From NCBI GenBank assembly GCA_963748095.1, contig CAVVIO010000032.1, positions 1 to 23,460 of the forward strand: a DNA stretch of 23,460 bases, in the 5' to 3' direction. Below are positions 6,685 through 13,687 of this stretch, one piece after another. Within the stretch, counting starts at the first letter, position 1. Each line of letters begins with the position of its first letter. The position numbers and the translations under genes are program-made. This stretch comes from CAVVIO01 sp963748095. GTDB taxonomy: Bacteria; Bacteroidota; Bacteroidia; Bacteroidales; UBA10428. The notes beneath the pieces are model-generated. The model did no database searches and was not told the DNA's origin. It was given only the letters and a program-made list of their open reading frames with translations.

Positions 6685-7786
6685 GGTTATACCCCAGAAG
6701 AAGATTATACAGTATCTGAAGCAGAAATACCATACTTATAGCATTGGTAGGTATAACATAGAAAGCAGCAGCAGCTATCATTGCCAATAAAAGTCCTCCA
6801 ATAAATGTATTTCTTTTACCTATCTTCTTAACAAAGGTGTTGCCTACCATTATTCCAAGGATAGCAGCCAACTGACCAAAAATATTAGTAATACCGAATA
6901 TACTACCCGCTGCTTCGGCATTGGTGCCAGCCAGTCCAATCATATCAAGAAATCCGAAAGTGCCATGATTCAGCATGCTAACGAAATTACTCATGCTCGG
7001 TATATCCAGGTAGTATTTAAAATAAAACAGTAACATACCATTTCTGATAGCAAGGAAAATAAACATCATCACAAATACAGAAAACATAATAATCCATGGC
7101 CGGTTACTTACCAGGTCAAGGATATCCTGTTTAAGAGACTGTTTTTGTTCGGGTCTTGGTTTGATACGTTCCTTCGTCCATGAAAAAGTCAGGAAGAAGA
7201 AAACCATTGCCAGCGCTGAGAAAATCCCCATAGTGATCATATATCCCTTGGCGCTGTCTCCCTGTCCGAAATGGTTTACCATCGGAATGGCAAATCCCTG
7301 AATAGCAATAGTTGCTAAAACAACAAATACAAAACGTACAGAAAAAAGGCTGTTTCTTTCTTTTTGGTCTCCTGTAATTACACCGCTTAATGCTGAATAA
7401 GGTATATTATTAGCTGAATAAACCAACATTAACAGGATATAGGTAGCAAATGCCCATATAATTTTACCAGTCTCCTCCATATGAGTTGGTGTGTAAAAAG
7501 CCAGAAATCCGAATATTCCAAAAGGGACTGCTGTCCATAAGATCCACGGACGAAATTTACCCCAGCGTGTTTCGGTACGGTCAGCGATCACACCCATTAC
7601 CGGATCGGCAACGGCACCCACCAAACGACCTACCAGAAACAATACAGCAATAACTGTTGCACTGATCCCGAATGTGTCTGTATAAAAACTAAGTTGCAGC
7701 AACATGATAGTCTGAAAGATAAAGTTTGCCGCGGCATCACCAAGGCTAAACCCCACCTTTTCCCTGATCGTAATTTTTTGTTCCAT
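6647..7786 (-). CDS. GPH-family sugar:cation symporter, N-terminal part (frameshifted gene)
   Basis: Major facilitator superfamily, glycoside-pentoside-hexuronide (GPH) branch. The start MEQKITIREKVGFSLGD and the loop DPVMGVIADRTETRWGKFRP are family hallmarks. About nine or ten membrane segments fit before the frame is lost, and the restored protein would have about 480 residues and twelve. It should import xylosides or xylo-oligosaccharides with a cation across the inner membrane, supplying the cytoplasmic GH43 enzymes. After LLLG the frame runs into unrelated residues (YNHAGTMGDDGRCS). The exact sugar is inferred from neighbours only. Loss of the last two or three helices would inactivate it if the frameshift is real. 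Confidence 0.87.
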   Translation of the reverse strand: MEQKITIREKVGFSLGDAAANFIFQTIMLLQLSFYTDTFGISATVIAVLFLVGRLVGAVADPVMGVIADRTETRWGKFRPWILWTAVPFGIFGFLAFYTPTHMEETGKIIWAFATYILLMLVYSANNIPYSALSGVITGDQKERNSLFSVRFVFVVLATIAIQGFAIPMVNHFGQGDSAKGYMITMGIFSALAMVFFFLTFSWTKERIKPRPEQKQSLKQDILDLVSNRPWIIMFSVFVMMFIFLAIRNGMLLFYFKYYLDIPSMSNFVSMLNHGTFGFLDMIGLAGTNAEAAGSIFGITNIFGQLAAILGIMVGNTFVKKIGKRNTFIGGLLLAMIAAAAFYVIPTNAISMVFLLQILYNLLLGYNHAGTMGDDGRCS

Positions 7787-8373
7787 GTATTCGTGTATAA
7801 ATTTGTTAGTAAAAGTTTAGTAATTTGAGAAAGCTAATGTATAAAAAAGAATAATACAACTGACAAGGCTAAGTTATTTAACTAAAATATTCAATCTTAA
7901 ATAAATTTTACATGTTAAAACGACCACAAAATATATTATTTAAGGATATTATCAAAATAAAATCCTTCGTATTTTTCAATCTGGATTTCAAAAAAAGATT
8001 TCTCATAGCCCTTCCTTGTATTCAGGCCCTGAACTTAATCTCAAATAACATTCTTATATAACTCTGGCTGAATGTATTAACTTGCAGTATCAGACCTCAG
8101 GTCAGTCCCTGCCGGTAATTAATCGGTTTATCACAAATAAATCAGGAAAATAATTATTTTACCGATCTACATATTTTATAAATTTGTGAGAACTATTACC
8201 GGTATAAGCAAACCTAAGTTATCTGAGGACAGGATACCGGAAAACTATCAATTCTTGCAGAAAAAACTGGTGTTTGTCAAAATAATCCTGATTACTTATT
8301 CATCTGCCTGTTAATGTAATCCCGGTATATACAATTTATTATCAATTTTTGCTAATTTGTGGAAAAATTAACT
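7787..8373. other. Intergenic region without a convincing gene
   Basis: 587 bases between divergent genes. It should hold the symporter and antiporter promoters, but I find no well-formed pair of boxes. TAAATTTG at 8179-8186 (+) matches the -7 consensus but lies 188 bases from the next ATG. A 49-codon frame at 7912-8061 (+) has no supporting feature. Confidence 0.5.
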
Positions 8374-8472
8374 ATGAAGTATATCATCTTTCCATTCATC
8401 CTGTTATTTCTGGCATGCAGCCCCGATCAGACCGGGGTGAAAAGCAATCAGCAGAGTAATCATTTATATTAA
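8374..8472 (+). CDS. 32-residue lipoprotein
   Basis: ATG to TAA encodes a very short protein: MKYIIF, a hydrophobic stretch, then FLACSPDQTG. The lipobox is FLAC with lipidated cysteine at residue 15, leaving a mature lipopeptide of only 18 residues, polar and glutamine/asparagine-rich. It ends 11 bases before the antiporter start, so co-transcription is likely. The layout resembles small membrane lipoproteins such as entericidins, but no sequence family is recognised. It could instead be a leader peptide acting on the antiporter gene. The clean signal-peptide pattern and operon position argue that it is real. Confidence 0.6.
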   Translation: MKYIIFPFILLFLACSPDQTGVKSNQQSNHLY

Positions 8473-8483
8473 GTTGAAACGAG

Positions 8484-10463
8484 ATGGATTTCATGATACT
8501 AAAAGACATTGTCATCATATTTGCCCTTTCGACCCTGGTAAATGTTATTTTCACACGAATTAAAATACCCACCGTAGTTGGCTATCTGTTAACCGGAATT
8601 CTTGCCGGCCCCCATCTGCTTTCCCTGGTTAATGGCGAACATGAAATAGATATACTGGCAGAGATCGGCGTTATCCTGCTGTTGTTTACCATCGGAATTG
8701 AATTCTCCCTGAAACACCTGCTCAGGATCAGAAGGATTGTATTTGTAGGAGGATTGTTACAGGTTATCATCACGGCAGGAGTATTTTATGTGGTTTCGGT
8801 ATTATACGGCCTCGACAAGATTACTGGTATTTTTATCGGATTTCTCACAGCGCTTAGCAGCTCGGCGCTCGTGCTGAAACTGCTGCAGGAACGTTCCGAG
8901 CTTACTTCAAATTACGGCAGGACGGTATTGGGCATACTGATCTTCCAGGACCTGCTGTTGGTACCGTTATTGTTGTTTTCGAACCTGCTCGGTAACAGCG
9001 ACCTTAACATTACCCGTGAAATTTTCCTGCTCGTGTTGAAGGTGGTACTTATCATCGGATTCGTGTACGCGGGTAACAAATGGCTGCTGCCAAAACTGTT
9101 ACATATCATAGCACTGACAAAAAACCAGGAATTGTTTATGATGAGTATTTTCCTCATTTGCCTGGCAATAGCCCTGCTGACATACCGGCTGGGCATGTCG
9201 CTGGCATTCGGGGCTTTTCTGGCCGGTTTAATGATCTCCGAATCGCCATACAGCCACAATGCATTTTCTAACCTGCTGCCCATAAAAGACACTTTCACAA
9301 GCTTTTTCTTCGTGTCTATCGGGATGCTGCTCGACATGAATTTTATAATCGACAACGTGCAGCTTGTTCTGTTGAGCGTGATATTGGTTATCGGTATAAA
9401 AACCATCATTGCCGGCGGTACCGGATTTGTTCTGGGGCATACCTTTCGGGGCACAATAGTGGTGGGACTGGCATTGAGCCAGGTAGGCGAATTCTCCTTT
9501 ATCCTGGCAAAAACAGGTCTGGACAACGCGATACTGAATGACTTTTACTATCAGCTGTTTCTGGCAGTTGCCGTTATTACCATGGCTATCACGCCATTTG
9601 TAATGAAAGTGTCTATGCCACTGGCAAACGTACTTTCAAAACTACCCCTCCCCGACTTCCTGGTAAACGGACTATTTCCGCTGAAAGAAATAGAAATCCC
9701 CAACCTGCAGAACCACCTGGTTATAATCGGGAAAGACAGCAGTGCACTGAAATTAGCAAGAATGGCCAAACTGAACAATCTGCAGCATGTATCCATTATT
9801 TTTGATCCGTTGATTGCGAAGGAAAAAATTGAAGAGGGTGAACAGGTTATTTATGGTGATGCTGTTAACGATCCTGTATTATTAAAAGCGCACGTTAATA
9901 CCGCAGAGATTGCTGTTGTTTGCGTAGGCAGTATAATTCCGGCAATGGCAATAATTGAAAGGATCAGGAACATGAACAGGAAAATATATATAATCGCCCG
10001 GGCAAAACACATCGCGAATGTGGAACAGTTGTATAAACTCGGTGCTGACCAGGTTTTACCCGAAAAACTTGAAATTGCAATCGATCTGTTCAACCGGATA
10101 CTGGTAAGGAAACTATTCCCGCAAAAAGAGGTTAACCGCATATTGACCCATATCAGGAACCTAAGCCTTGGAGAATTGTCGGAAATGGATATTATCAATC
10201 AGCCGACTATTTTTGATGAGCTTCCCAATATGAATATCTCTGCAATAAAGGTAGAAACCCTTTCGCAGGCCGAAGGCCAGTCACTGAAAGATATTCAGCT
10301 TCGGACAAAAACCGGTGTTACGCTGCTGGCTATTAAAAGAGGTGCTGATATTATTGAACATCCAACTCCTAAAACCGTTTTCATGCCGGAAGATATTGTT
10401 TACGTACTGGGTAATCCCGAACAGGTTAACCTGGCCTTTGAAATGTTTAGCAAAGAAATTTAA
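8484..10463 (+). CDS. CPA2-type cation:proton antiporter with RCK (TrkA) domains
   Basis: A 659-residue inner-membrane protein. Residues 1-390 contain about twelve membrane segments of the KefB/Na+:H+ exchanger fold, with the conserved FQDLLLVP helix carrying the transport aspartate. Residues of about 411-525 form a TrkA-N/RCK_N Rossmann-like domain, and about 565-657 a TrkA-C domain. The family exchanges K+ or Na+ for protons under ligand control. The nucleotide-binding glycine motif is degenerate here: IIGKDSSALKLA replaces the usual GxGxxG, so classical NAD(H) control may be lost. It lies 11 bases after a micro-lipoprotein. Base composition looks somewhat richer in G+C than its neighbours. 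Which ion is carried is not readable. Confidence 0.9.
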   Translation: MDFMILKDIVIIFALSTLVNVIFTRIKIPTVVGYLLTGILAGPHLLSLVNGEHEIDILAEIGVILLLFTIGIEFSLKHLLRIRRIVFVGGLLQVIITAGVFYVVSVLYGLDKITGIFIGFLTALSSSALVLKLLQERSELTSNYGRTVLGILIFQDLLLVPLLLFSNLLGNSDLNITREIFLLVLKVVLIIGFVYAGNKWLLPKLLHIIALTKNQELFMMSIFLICLAIALLTYRLGMSLAFGAFLAGLMISESPYSHNAFSNLLPIKDTFTSFFFVSIGMLLDMNFIIDNVQLVLLSVILVIGIKTIIAGGTGFVLGHTFRGTIVVGLALSQVGEFSFILAKTGLDNAILNDFYYQLFLAVAVITMAITPFVMKVSMPLANVLSKLPLPDFLVNGLFPLKEIEIPNLQNHLVIIGKDSSALKLARMAKLNNLQHVSIIFDPLIAKEKIEEGEQVIYGDAVNDPVLLKAHVNTAEIAVVCVGSIIPAMAIIERIRNMNRKIYIIARAKHIANVEQLYKLGADQVLPEKLEIAIDLFNRILVRKLFPQKEVNRILTHIRNLSLGELSEMDIINQPTIFDELPNMNISAIKVETLSQAEGQSLKDIQLRTKTGVTLLAIKRGADIIEHPTPKTVFMPEDIVYVLGNPEQVNLAFEMFSKEI

Positions 10464-10472
10464 TACAGGACT

Positions 10473-10507
10473 ACCATGATTGAATACCGTGCCGGCGCAC
10501 TCATGGT
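10473..10507 (+). terminator. Stem-loop after the antiporter gene
   Basis: ACCATGA (10473-10479) pairs with TCATGGT (10501-10507), and the inner GTGCCGGCGCAC is self-complementary. A second TGCCGGCA palindrome and TTTTTCTTTATT follow. It is placed as a transcription end would be, but the T-run is separated from the stem, so the mechanism is uncertain. Confidence 0.4.
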
Positions 10508-10553
10508 AAAAATGCCGGCAACTGGTTTTTCTTTATTATTAACTTTTCATTTG

Positions 10554-10972
10554 TCATTTGAACATTACATTCATCCATGGAACAATAAATAAAGATAAAC
10601 CGGTAATAAAGAATAGTAATTGTAATCTTGCTATTCTTGTTTTGAAACCAACATAAAGCGGTTGAAAAATCAGAATTCTAATTATCCAGAAAAGTACAAT
10701 CATAGCTAAAATACTTTTACCAAGTGAGCTGCTTAATAAGTCCTTTGAATAAAATAATGAAATATACGCGAGTATTAACCAAAATATAAATTGACACCCG
10801 TTCATTAATTTTAAAGTATTCAGAATCCGGATATTATTTTCTTTTGAAAGACTTTCAAGACTTTTTCCCAATGATACATTCTTGGAAAAAACAAATGAAA
10901 AACAGCACAAATCAATAAGTGGACCCCTCCAATTTTAATAATTAATTCAAGGTTGTATATATTATCAAACAT
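10554..10972 (-). CDS. Small membrane protein with a frameshift, about 138 residues restored
   Basis: The C-terminal frame (10554 to about 10862) encodes three hydrophobic segments, including FIFWLILAYISLFYSK. Upstream in another frame, an ATG at 10972 gives MFDNIYNLELIIKIGGVHLL and continues through ICAVFHLFFPRMYHWEK, a further membrane segment. Adding one A to the A5 run at 10862-10866 (minus strand) joins them as HWEKSLESLSKENN. The joined protein has four membrane segments and looks like a family of small Bacteroidota membrane proteins I cannot name. A -7 box 18 bases before 10972 supports this start over a TTG start at 10910. Function unknown. Confidence 0.6.
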
Positions 10973-10990
10973 GGTCTTCAGAAATAATTA

Positions 10991-10998
10991 CAAATCTA
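10991..10998 (-). promoter_or_regulatory. Candidate -7 promoter box
   Basis: TAGATTTG on the minus strand matches TAnnTTTG and ends 18 bases before the ATG at 10972. No -33 box is evident. Confidence 0.35.
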
Positions 10999-11145
10999 AT
11001 TAATTTGTTTAAAATTATCTTTAGCTAATGTAAGCGGGGAATCGCTGTAATTCTCAATTTTCATCACTACTAATTTCATATTTTTTTCTTTCCTTGCATA
11101 AGACCTGTTTCGAACCTGACTTTGTACATCGTAAAAATCTGATAT
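10996..11145 (-). pseudogene. Possible gene fragment, C-terminally truncated
   Basis: The minus strand reads ISDFYDVQSQVRNRSYARKE, then KNMKLVVMKIENYSDSPLTLAKDN before a stop at 10996. The ARK...K-x-VVMKIENYSD pattern looks like the opening of a lipoprotein-type domain seen in Bacteroidota (strand, then NN/NYSD turn). It has no start, abuts a REP-like repeat and stops early, so it is at most a remnant. Confidence 0.3.
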
Positions 11146-11213
11146 TTGGGGGTGGGTGGAAGCTATAGCCGAACCAGGGGGAAGGCCCGGATGCAAGTCC
11201 GCGCCAGCAGGGG
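11146..11213 (-). repeat. REP-like element, family 1, copy a
   Basis: Shares GGAAGCTATAGCC, GCAAGTC and CGCCAGCAGGGG with 11967-12037 over about 70 bases. On the minus strand it reads CTGGCGCGGACTTGCATCCGG, whose GGAC/TCCG arms form a small hairpin. Related to 12845-12896. It lies just downstream of the barrel gene at 11230. Confidence 0.65.
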
Positions 11214-11229
11214 TTTATTTTTATTAATC

Positions 11230-11718
11230 TCAGAAACAATATCCTATTGTAATTCCAGCCCAGGGGATAATATATAAAGGGTCTCCAAGGAATGTATAGC
11301 CTTTATTTAACAATGGCGTGAAAGCAACCTTATAATATAATCCCTGTGAATTCTTTTGAAATCTATATCCAAGTCTTAAAGGAAAAAATATATTGTCTTT
11401 TATTTCACTATAGTAATAAATTACACCTATCCCTGTTTCAAAAAAGTGTTTATTTCCGATTAATATATTAATCCGGGAAGTTATAGTATCCCAATGCTCT
11501 CCCCAAAAATGATTGTACTGAAACCCTGCTGCCGCCCCAATTTTCATATTCTCCTTTTGAATAAAAATACGTTCGTATCCAACGTTATACACTAACCCGG
11601 AACTACCAAACAACTCAAGAAAAACAGAATTCTTACAAAACAGTGTGTCGGTTTGTGCAAATAAGTAATTTGAAAAATATGCCACAAAAAATATAAAAAA
11701 CAACGCTCTTTTACTCAT
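11230..11718 (-). CDS. Outer-membrane beta-barrel protein (small)
   Basis: 162 residues. A Sec signal peptide (MSKRALFFIFFVAYF...LFAQ) is followed by alternating hydrophobic/polar strands typical of a small porin-like barrel. The segment NSVFLELFGSSGLVYNVGYERIF is a recurrent opening in Bacteroidota outer-membrane proteins, and the protein ends in phenylalanine (GITIGYCF), the usual signal for barrel insertion. About six to eight strands fit. No active-site motif is visible, so I make no functional call. A repeat-family leader lies upstream (11795-11920) and a REP-like element downstream. Confidence 0.8.
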   Translation of the reverse strand: MSKRALFFIFFVAYFSNYLFAQTDTLFCKNSVFLELFGSSGLVYNVGYERIFIQKENMKIGAAAGFQYNHFWGEHWDTITSRINILIGNKHFFETGIGVIYYYSEIKDNIFFPLRLGYRFQKNSQGLYYKVAFTPLLNKGYTFLGDPLYIIPWAGITIGYCF

Positions 11719-11794
11719 AAATTATTTGTTTAATAAATTAGTTACTTATCAATAAAGTATCATTATTAATGTCAGCTTTTCATATAATTTCTAA

Positions 11795-11920
11795 CATGTT
11801 TTGAAACCGGTATATACATTTTGGTTGTTTTTAGACTTACGTACCTATCTCTACTTTCCCAACTTCCAACTTCCTATTGGGTAAATAAATGTAAAAGATA
11901 ATCCGGGAAAAAGCAAATGA
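11795..11920 (-). repeat. Modular intergenic repeat, copy A
   Basis: Contains CATGTTTTGAAACCGGTATATACATT, which is almost identical in copy B (14695-14720) and recognisable in copy E (21880-21906). Then TTACGTACC...CCCAACTTCCAACTTCCTAT, then AAATAAATGTAA...AAAGCAAAT as in copies C and E. It begins 77 bases upstream of the barrel gene start. Confidence 0.75.
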
Positions 11921-11966
11921 TTTTTATGAACTACAGTAAAGGATGCATATCCGGAATAATATAATA

Positions 11967-12037
11967 TTGGGGCGTGGATGGAAGCTATAGCCAGACCGGG
12001 GAAAAGACTCCGACTGCAAGTCCTGCGCCAGCAGGGG
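11967..12037 (-). repeat. REP-like element, family 1, copy b
   Basis: About 70 bases aligned with copy a at 11146-11213 (GGAAGCTATAGCC, GCAAGTC, GCGCCAGCAGGGG). In the minus strand the core is CTGGCGCAGGACTTGCAGTC. It sits in a gene-free stretch between copy A of the modular repeat and the Doc gene. Confidence 0.65.
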
Positions 12038-12163
12038 ATATACATACATACAGGATAACGTTTATAATGTACTGACTGCATGGCAGCCCGGGCTTAAAAA
12101 ATAACTTTCTCACACCATAAAACCTGATACTGTCAGAGGTTTGTTTGGTTTGGTGCCCAAAAA

Positions 12164-12201
12164 CAAAAAAAGGTCCAGGCTACATTGCGTTAACCTTGGA
12201 C
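12164..12201 (-). terminator. Rho-independent terminator of the Doc operon
   Basis: On the minus strand GTCCAAGG, a 14-base loop and CCTGGAC form a stem followed directly by CTTTTTTTGTTTTT. It overlaps the last codons of the toxin gene. Confidence 0.75.
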
Positions 12202-12594
12202 TAGATGGGAGTTATGCCGCCCGTTGTTGTTTTTATCTGTAATCCATTTTACAATAGCGTCGAATTTATATTCACCTTTAGCCACTAAAATCACAAAATC
12301 GTACTTTTCATCTTCTGTAGCATGAATATCAAATCCGTAATCCATTAATAACAATCGCATTAGTACATATCCAATCCTTTTATTACCATCAATAAACGGA
12401 TGATTAATCAATATACTTTCAATCAAAGCTGAAGCCTTATCAATTGGATGCGGGTATAAATCCTTGGTGTCAAATGTTTGAAAGGGTCTTGATAGTGCTG
12501 ATTCTAATAGATTTATATCACGAATCCCTTTGAAACCGCCAAATCTATCATTTAATATCTCATGAATCCGGATGGCATCACTTGAATTAATCAT
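12190..12594 (-). CDS. doc: Doc-type toxin (Fic fold) of a toxin-antitoxin pair
   Basis: 134 residues with the Fic/Doc signature HPFIDGNKRIG at residues 65-75, the catalytic loop that in Doc phosphorylates EF-Tu and in Fic proteins transfers AMP. The short length and N-terminal layout (IHEILNDRFGG...RDINLLESAL) match death-on-curing proteins. It overlaps the upstream antitoxin gene by four bases (ATGA), so the pair is translated together. A terminator overlaps its 3' end. The last 13 residues are polar and less conserved. I am confident of the family; the exact activity in this subfamily is inferred. Confidence 0.88.
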   Translation of the reverse strand: MINSSDAIRIHEILNDRFGGFKGIRDINLLESALSRPFQTFDTKDLYPHPIDKASALIESILINHPFIDGNKRIGYVLMRLLLMDYGFDIHATEDEKYDFVILVAKGEYKFDAIVKWITDKNNNGRHNSHLVQG

Positions 12595-12779
12595 AATGCC
12601 AGTCGCTGCAATAACTCTTTATCTTCCCTTAAAATCTGACTGAGATGTCTGGTTAAATCAACCTTTTTTTCCGGAGTCACTTTAATCTGTTTTAAATAGT
12701 CTAAAATGTCAGCTAATACAGACTCTGGTGCATCGTCAATCGCCTTTTTTATCTCTTGTTTTAAATCTGCTTTAGTCAT
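12591..12779 (-). CDS. Antitoxin partner of the Doc-type toxin
   Basis: 62 residues, charged and helical (MTKADLKQEIKKAIDDAPES, then a hydrophobic helix VLADILDYLKQI and a basic/acidic C-terminus). It lies immediately upstream of the toxin with a four-base overlap, the normal antitoxin position. It lacks the classical Phd N-terminal fold, so it is called by position and size. The C-terminal helix (LTRHLSQILREDKELLQRL) is the likely toxin-neutralising part. A palindrome and -7 box lie just before its start, consistent with self-regulation. Confidence 0.78.
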   Translation of the reverse strand: MTKADLKQEIKKAIDDAPESVLADILDYLKQIKVTPEKKVDLTRHLSQILREDKELLQRLAL

Positions 12780-12794
12780 CGTAATCTATTTTTA

Positions 12795-12819
12795 CAAATT
12801 TAATCATTTTTTTGATTAA
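12795..12819 (-). promoter_or_regulatory. Promoter box and overlapping palindrome of the toxin-antitoxin operon
   Basis: TAAATTTG (minus strand, 12795-12802) matches the -7 consensus 16 bases before the antitoxin ATG. TTAATCA (12800-12806) and TGATTAA (12813-12819) form a perfect 7-base inverted repeat overlapping the box, placed where an antitoxin dimer could block transcription. Confidence 0.5.
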
Positions 12820-12844
12820 TGCTGGTTATCAGTCCTTTTTACAA

Positions 12845-12896
12845 TGGGCGGCGAACATCCCCATACGCCCCTCTGGCGCGGACATGTTGTCCGTGC
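12845..12896 (+). repeat. REP-like element, family 1, copy c (opposite orientation)
   Basis: CCCCTCTGGCGCGGACATGTTGTCCGTGC resembles the minus-strand core of copies a and b. GCGCGGAC (12876-12883) pairs with GTCCGTGC (12889-12896) around a five-base loop, with one G:T pair. Confidence 0.55.
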
Positions 12897-12990
12897 TATT
12901 TCCAATTCTCTACCAAGTGCTTATGCCCCTAAAAAACAAATCCAAAACTCCTATAACAAATCAGCAACCTCCCCGCGTGATTTTGTTCAA

Positions 12991-13032
12991 CCGGGACTTC
13001 ACTACCGGGTACTACATGAAGTGTGAAGGCCT
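12991..13032. repeat. REP-like element, family 2, copy a
   Basis: CTTCACTACCGGGTACTACATGAAGTGTGAAGGCC resembles 20048-20085 at most positions. CTTCAC and GTGAAG form the outer stem, while the inner arms are decayed compared with the other copy. Confidence 0.55.
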
Positions 13033-13055
13033 GTTTACTGTGCTGTGTTTTTTCT

Positions 13056-13592
13056 TCATCCTGCTTTCTCATAAGTCAAGATCACAACACCTGTGTTAAA
13101 CGATTTTGCTTCCATCAATCTCCAGTTTGTTTCTTTTGGTTTGCCGGCAAATAAAGGAAGTCCTTCTCCAATAATTTTTGGTATTACGGTGATAATCATT
13201 TTATCCAAAAGGTCGTTGTTTATAAAAGTGGTAATGAGTTTTCCGCCACCAACAAGCCAAATGTCCTTTTCTGTTTTCTTTCTTAAGTCTGTCACGAAGT
13301 CTGTTATTTCTTCTGTCAAAACGCAGGTGTCGGGACTTTGAATTTTTAAGTCTTTGTTTGTTGTTACTACAAATGAGTCAAGTCCCACATAGGGCCATTC
13401 AACACCGAAACCAATGACTTCATCGTAAGTTCTTCGTCCCATAATTATTGTTCCGATACTGTTTAAAAGTTCGGCGTACCCATAGTCCCCTGTCTGAGGG
13501 TTGGGAGTTGAAGTCAGCCAGTCTAAATTTCCATCTGGCCTGGCGATGTATCCGTCAAGGCTTGTTGCGATATATAATACAATTTTACTCAT
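13056..13592 (-). CDS. Dihydrofolate-reductase-like (RibD C-terminal fold) protein 1
   Basis: 178 residues with the fold of the DHFR/RibD-C superfamily: opening strand and loop SKIVLYIATSLDGYIARPDG, GTIIMGRRTYDEV (nucleotide-binding region), KDIWLVGGGKLITTF, and a C-terminal strand pair with GEGLPLF. These are NADPH-dependent reductases, but stand-alone members are mostly uncharacterised and should not be read as folate enzymes or as trimethoprim-resistance proteins. Cytoplasmic, no signal peptide. It lies 95 bases downstream of the oxidoreductase gene, with a hairpin between. A second, distant member is at 16268. Confidence 0.85.
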   Translation of the reverse strand: MSKIVLYIATSLDGYIARPDGNLDWLTSTPNPQTGDYGYAELLNSIGTIIMGRRTYDEVIGFGVEWPYVGLDSFVVTTNKDLKIQSPDTCVLTEEITDFVTDLRKKTEKDIWLVGGGKLITTFINNDLLDKMIITVIPKIIGEGLPLFAGKPKETNWRLMEAKSFNTGVVILTYEKAG

Positions 13593-13635
13593 TAATTGTT
13601 ATAATGGTGTTTAGTATCGGTTTTCCAACATCACT

Positions 13636-13661
13636 CACAACGTTTTATATTGTGCGTTGTG
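13636..13661. other. Inverted repeat between the oxidoreductase and DHFR-like genes
   Basis: CACAACG and CGTTGTG form a perfect seven-base stem around TTTTATATTGTG. The motif AACGTTGTGAGT on the minus strand resembles one edge of the palindrome at 18855-18974. Confidence 0.5.
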
Positions 13662-13687
13662 CATTCGTAATTTTTAATATCTGCATA

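Noticed and set aside
7912..8061. 49-codon plus-strand frame MLKRPQNILFKDIIK...
   Set aside because: AT-rich composition, no domain, signal or start context; likely chance.
8912..9526. 204-codon frame antisense to the antiporter
   Set aside because: Shadow of a strong coding gene; no family pattern.
11851..12081. 76-codon minus-strand frame reading ...LSFTFIYPIGSWKLGK
   Set aside because: It crosses REP copy b and repeat copy A. The barrel-like tail is likely a decayed or chance reading of the repeat.
12812..13099. Overlapping plus-strand frames of 95 and 60 codons before the DHFR-like gene
   Set aside because: They run through the two REP-like elements, and the reading is just the hairpin sequence translated. 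No homology or start signals.
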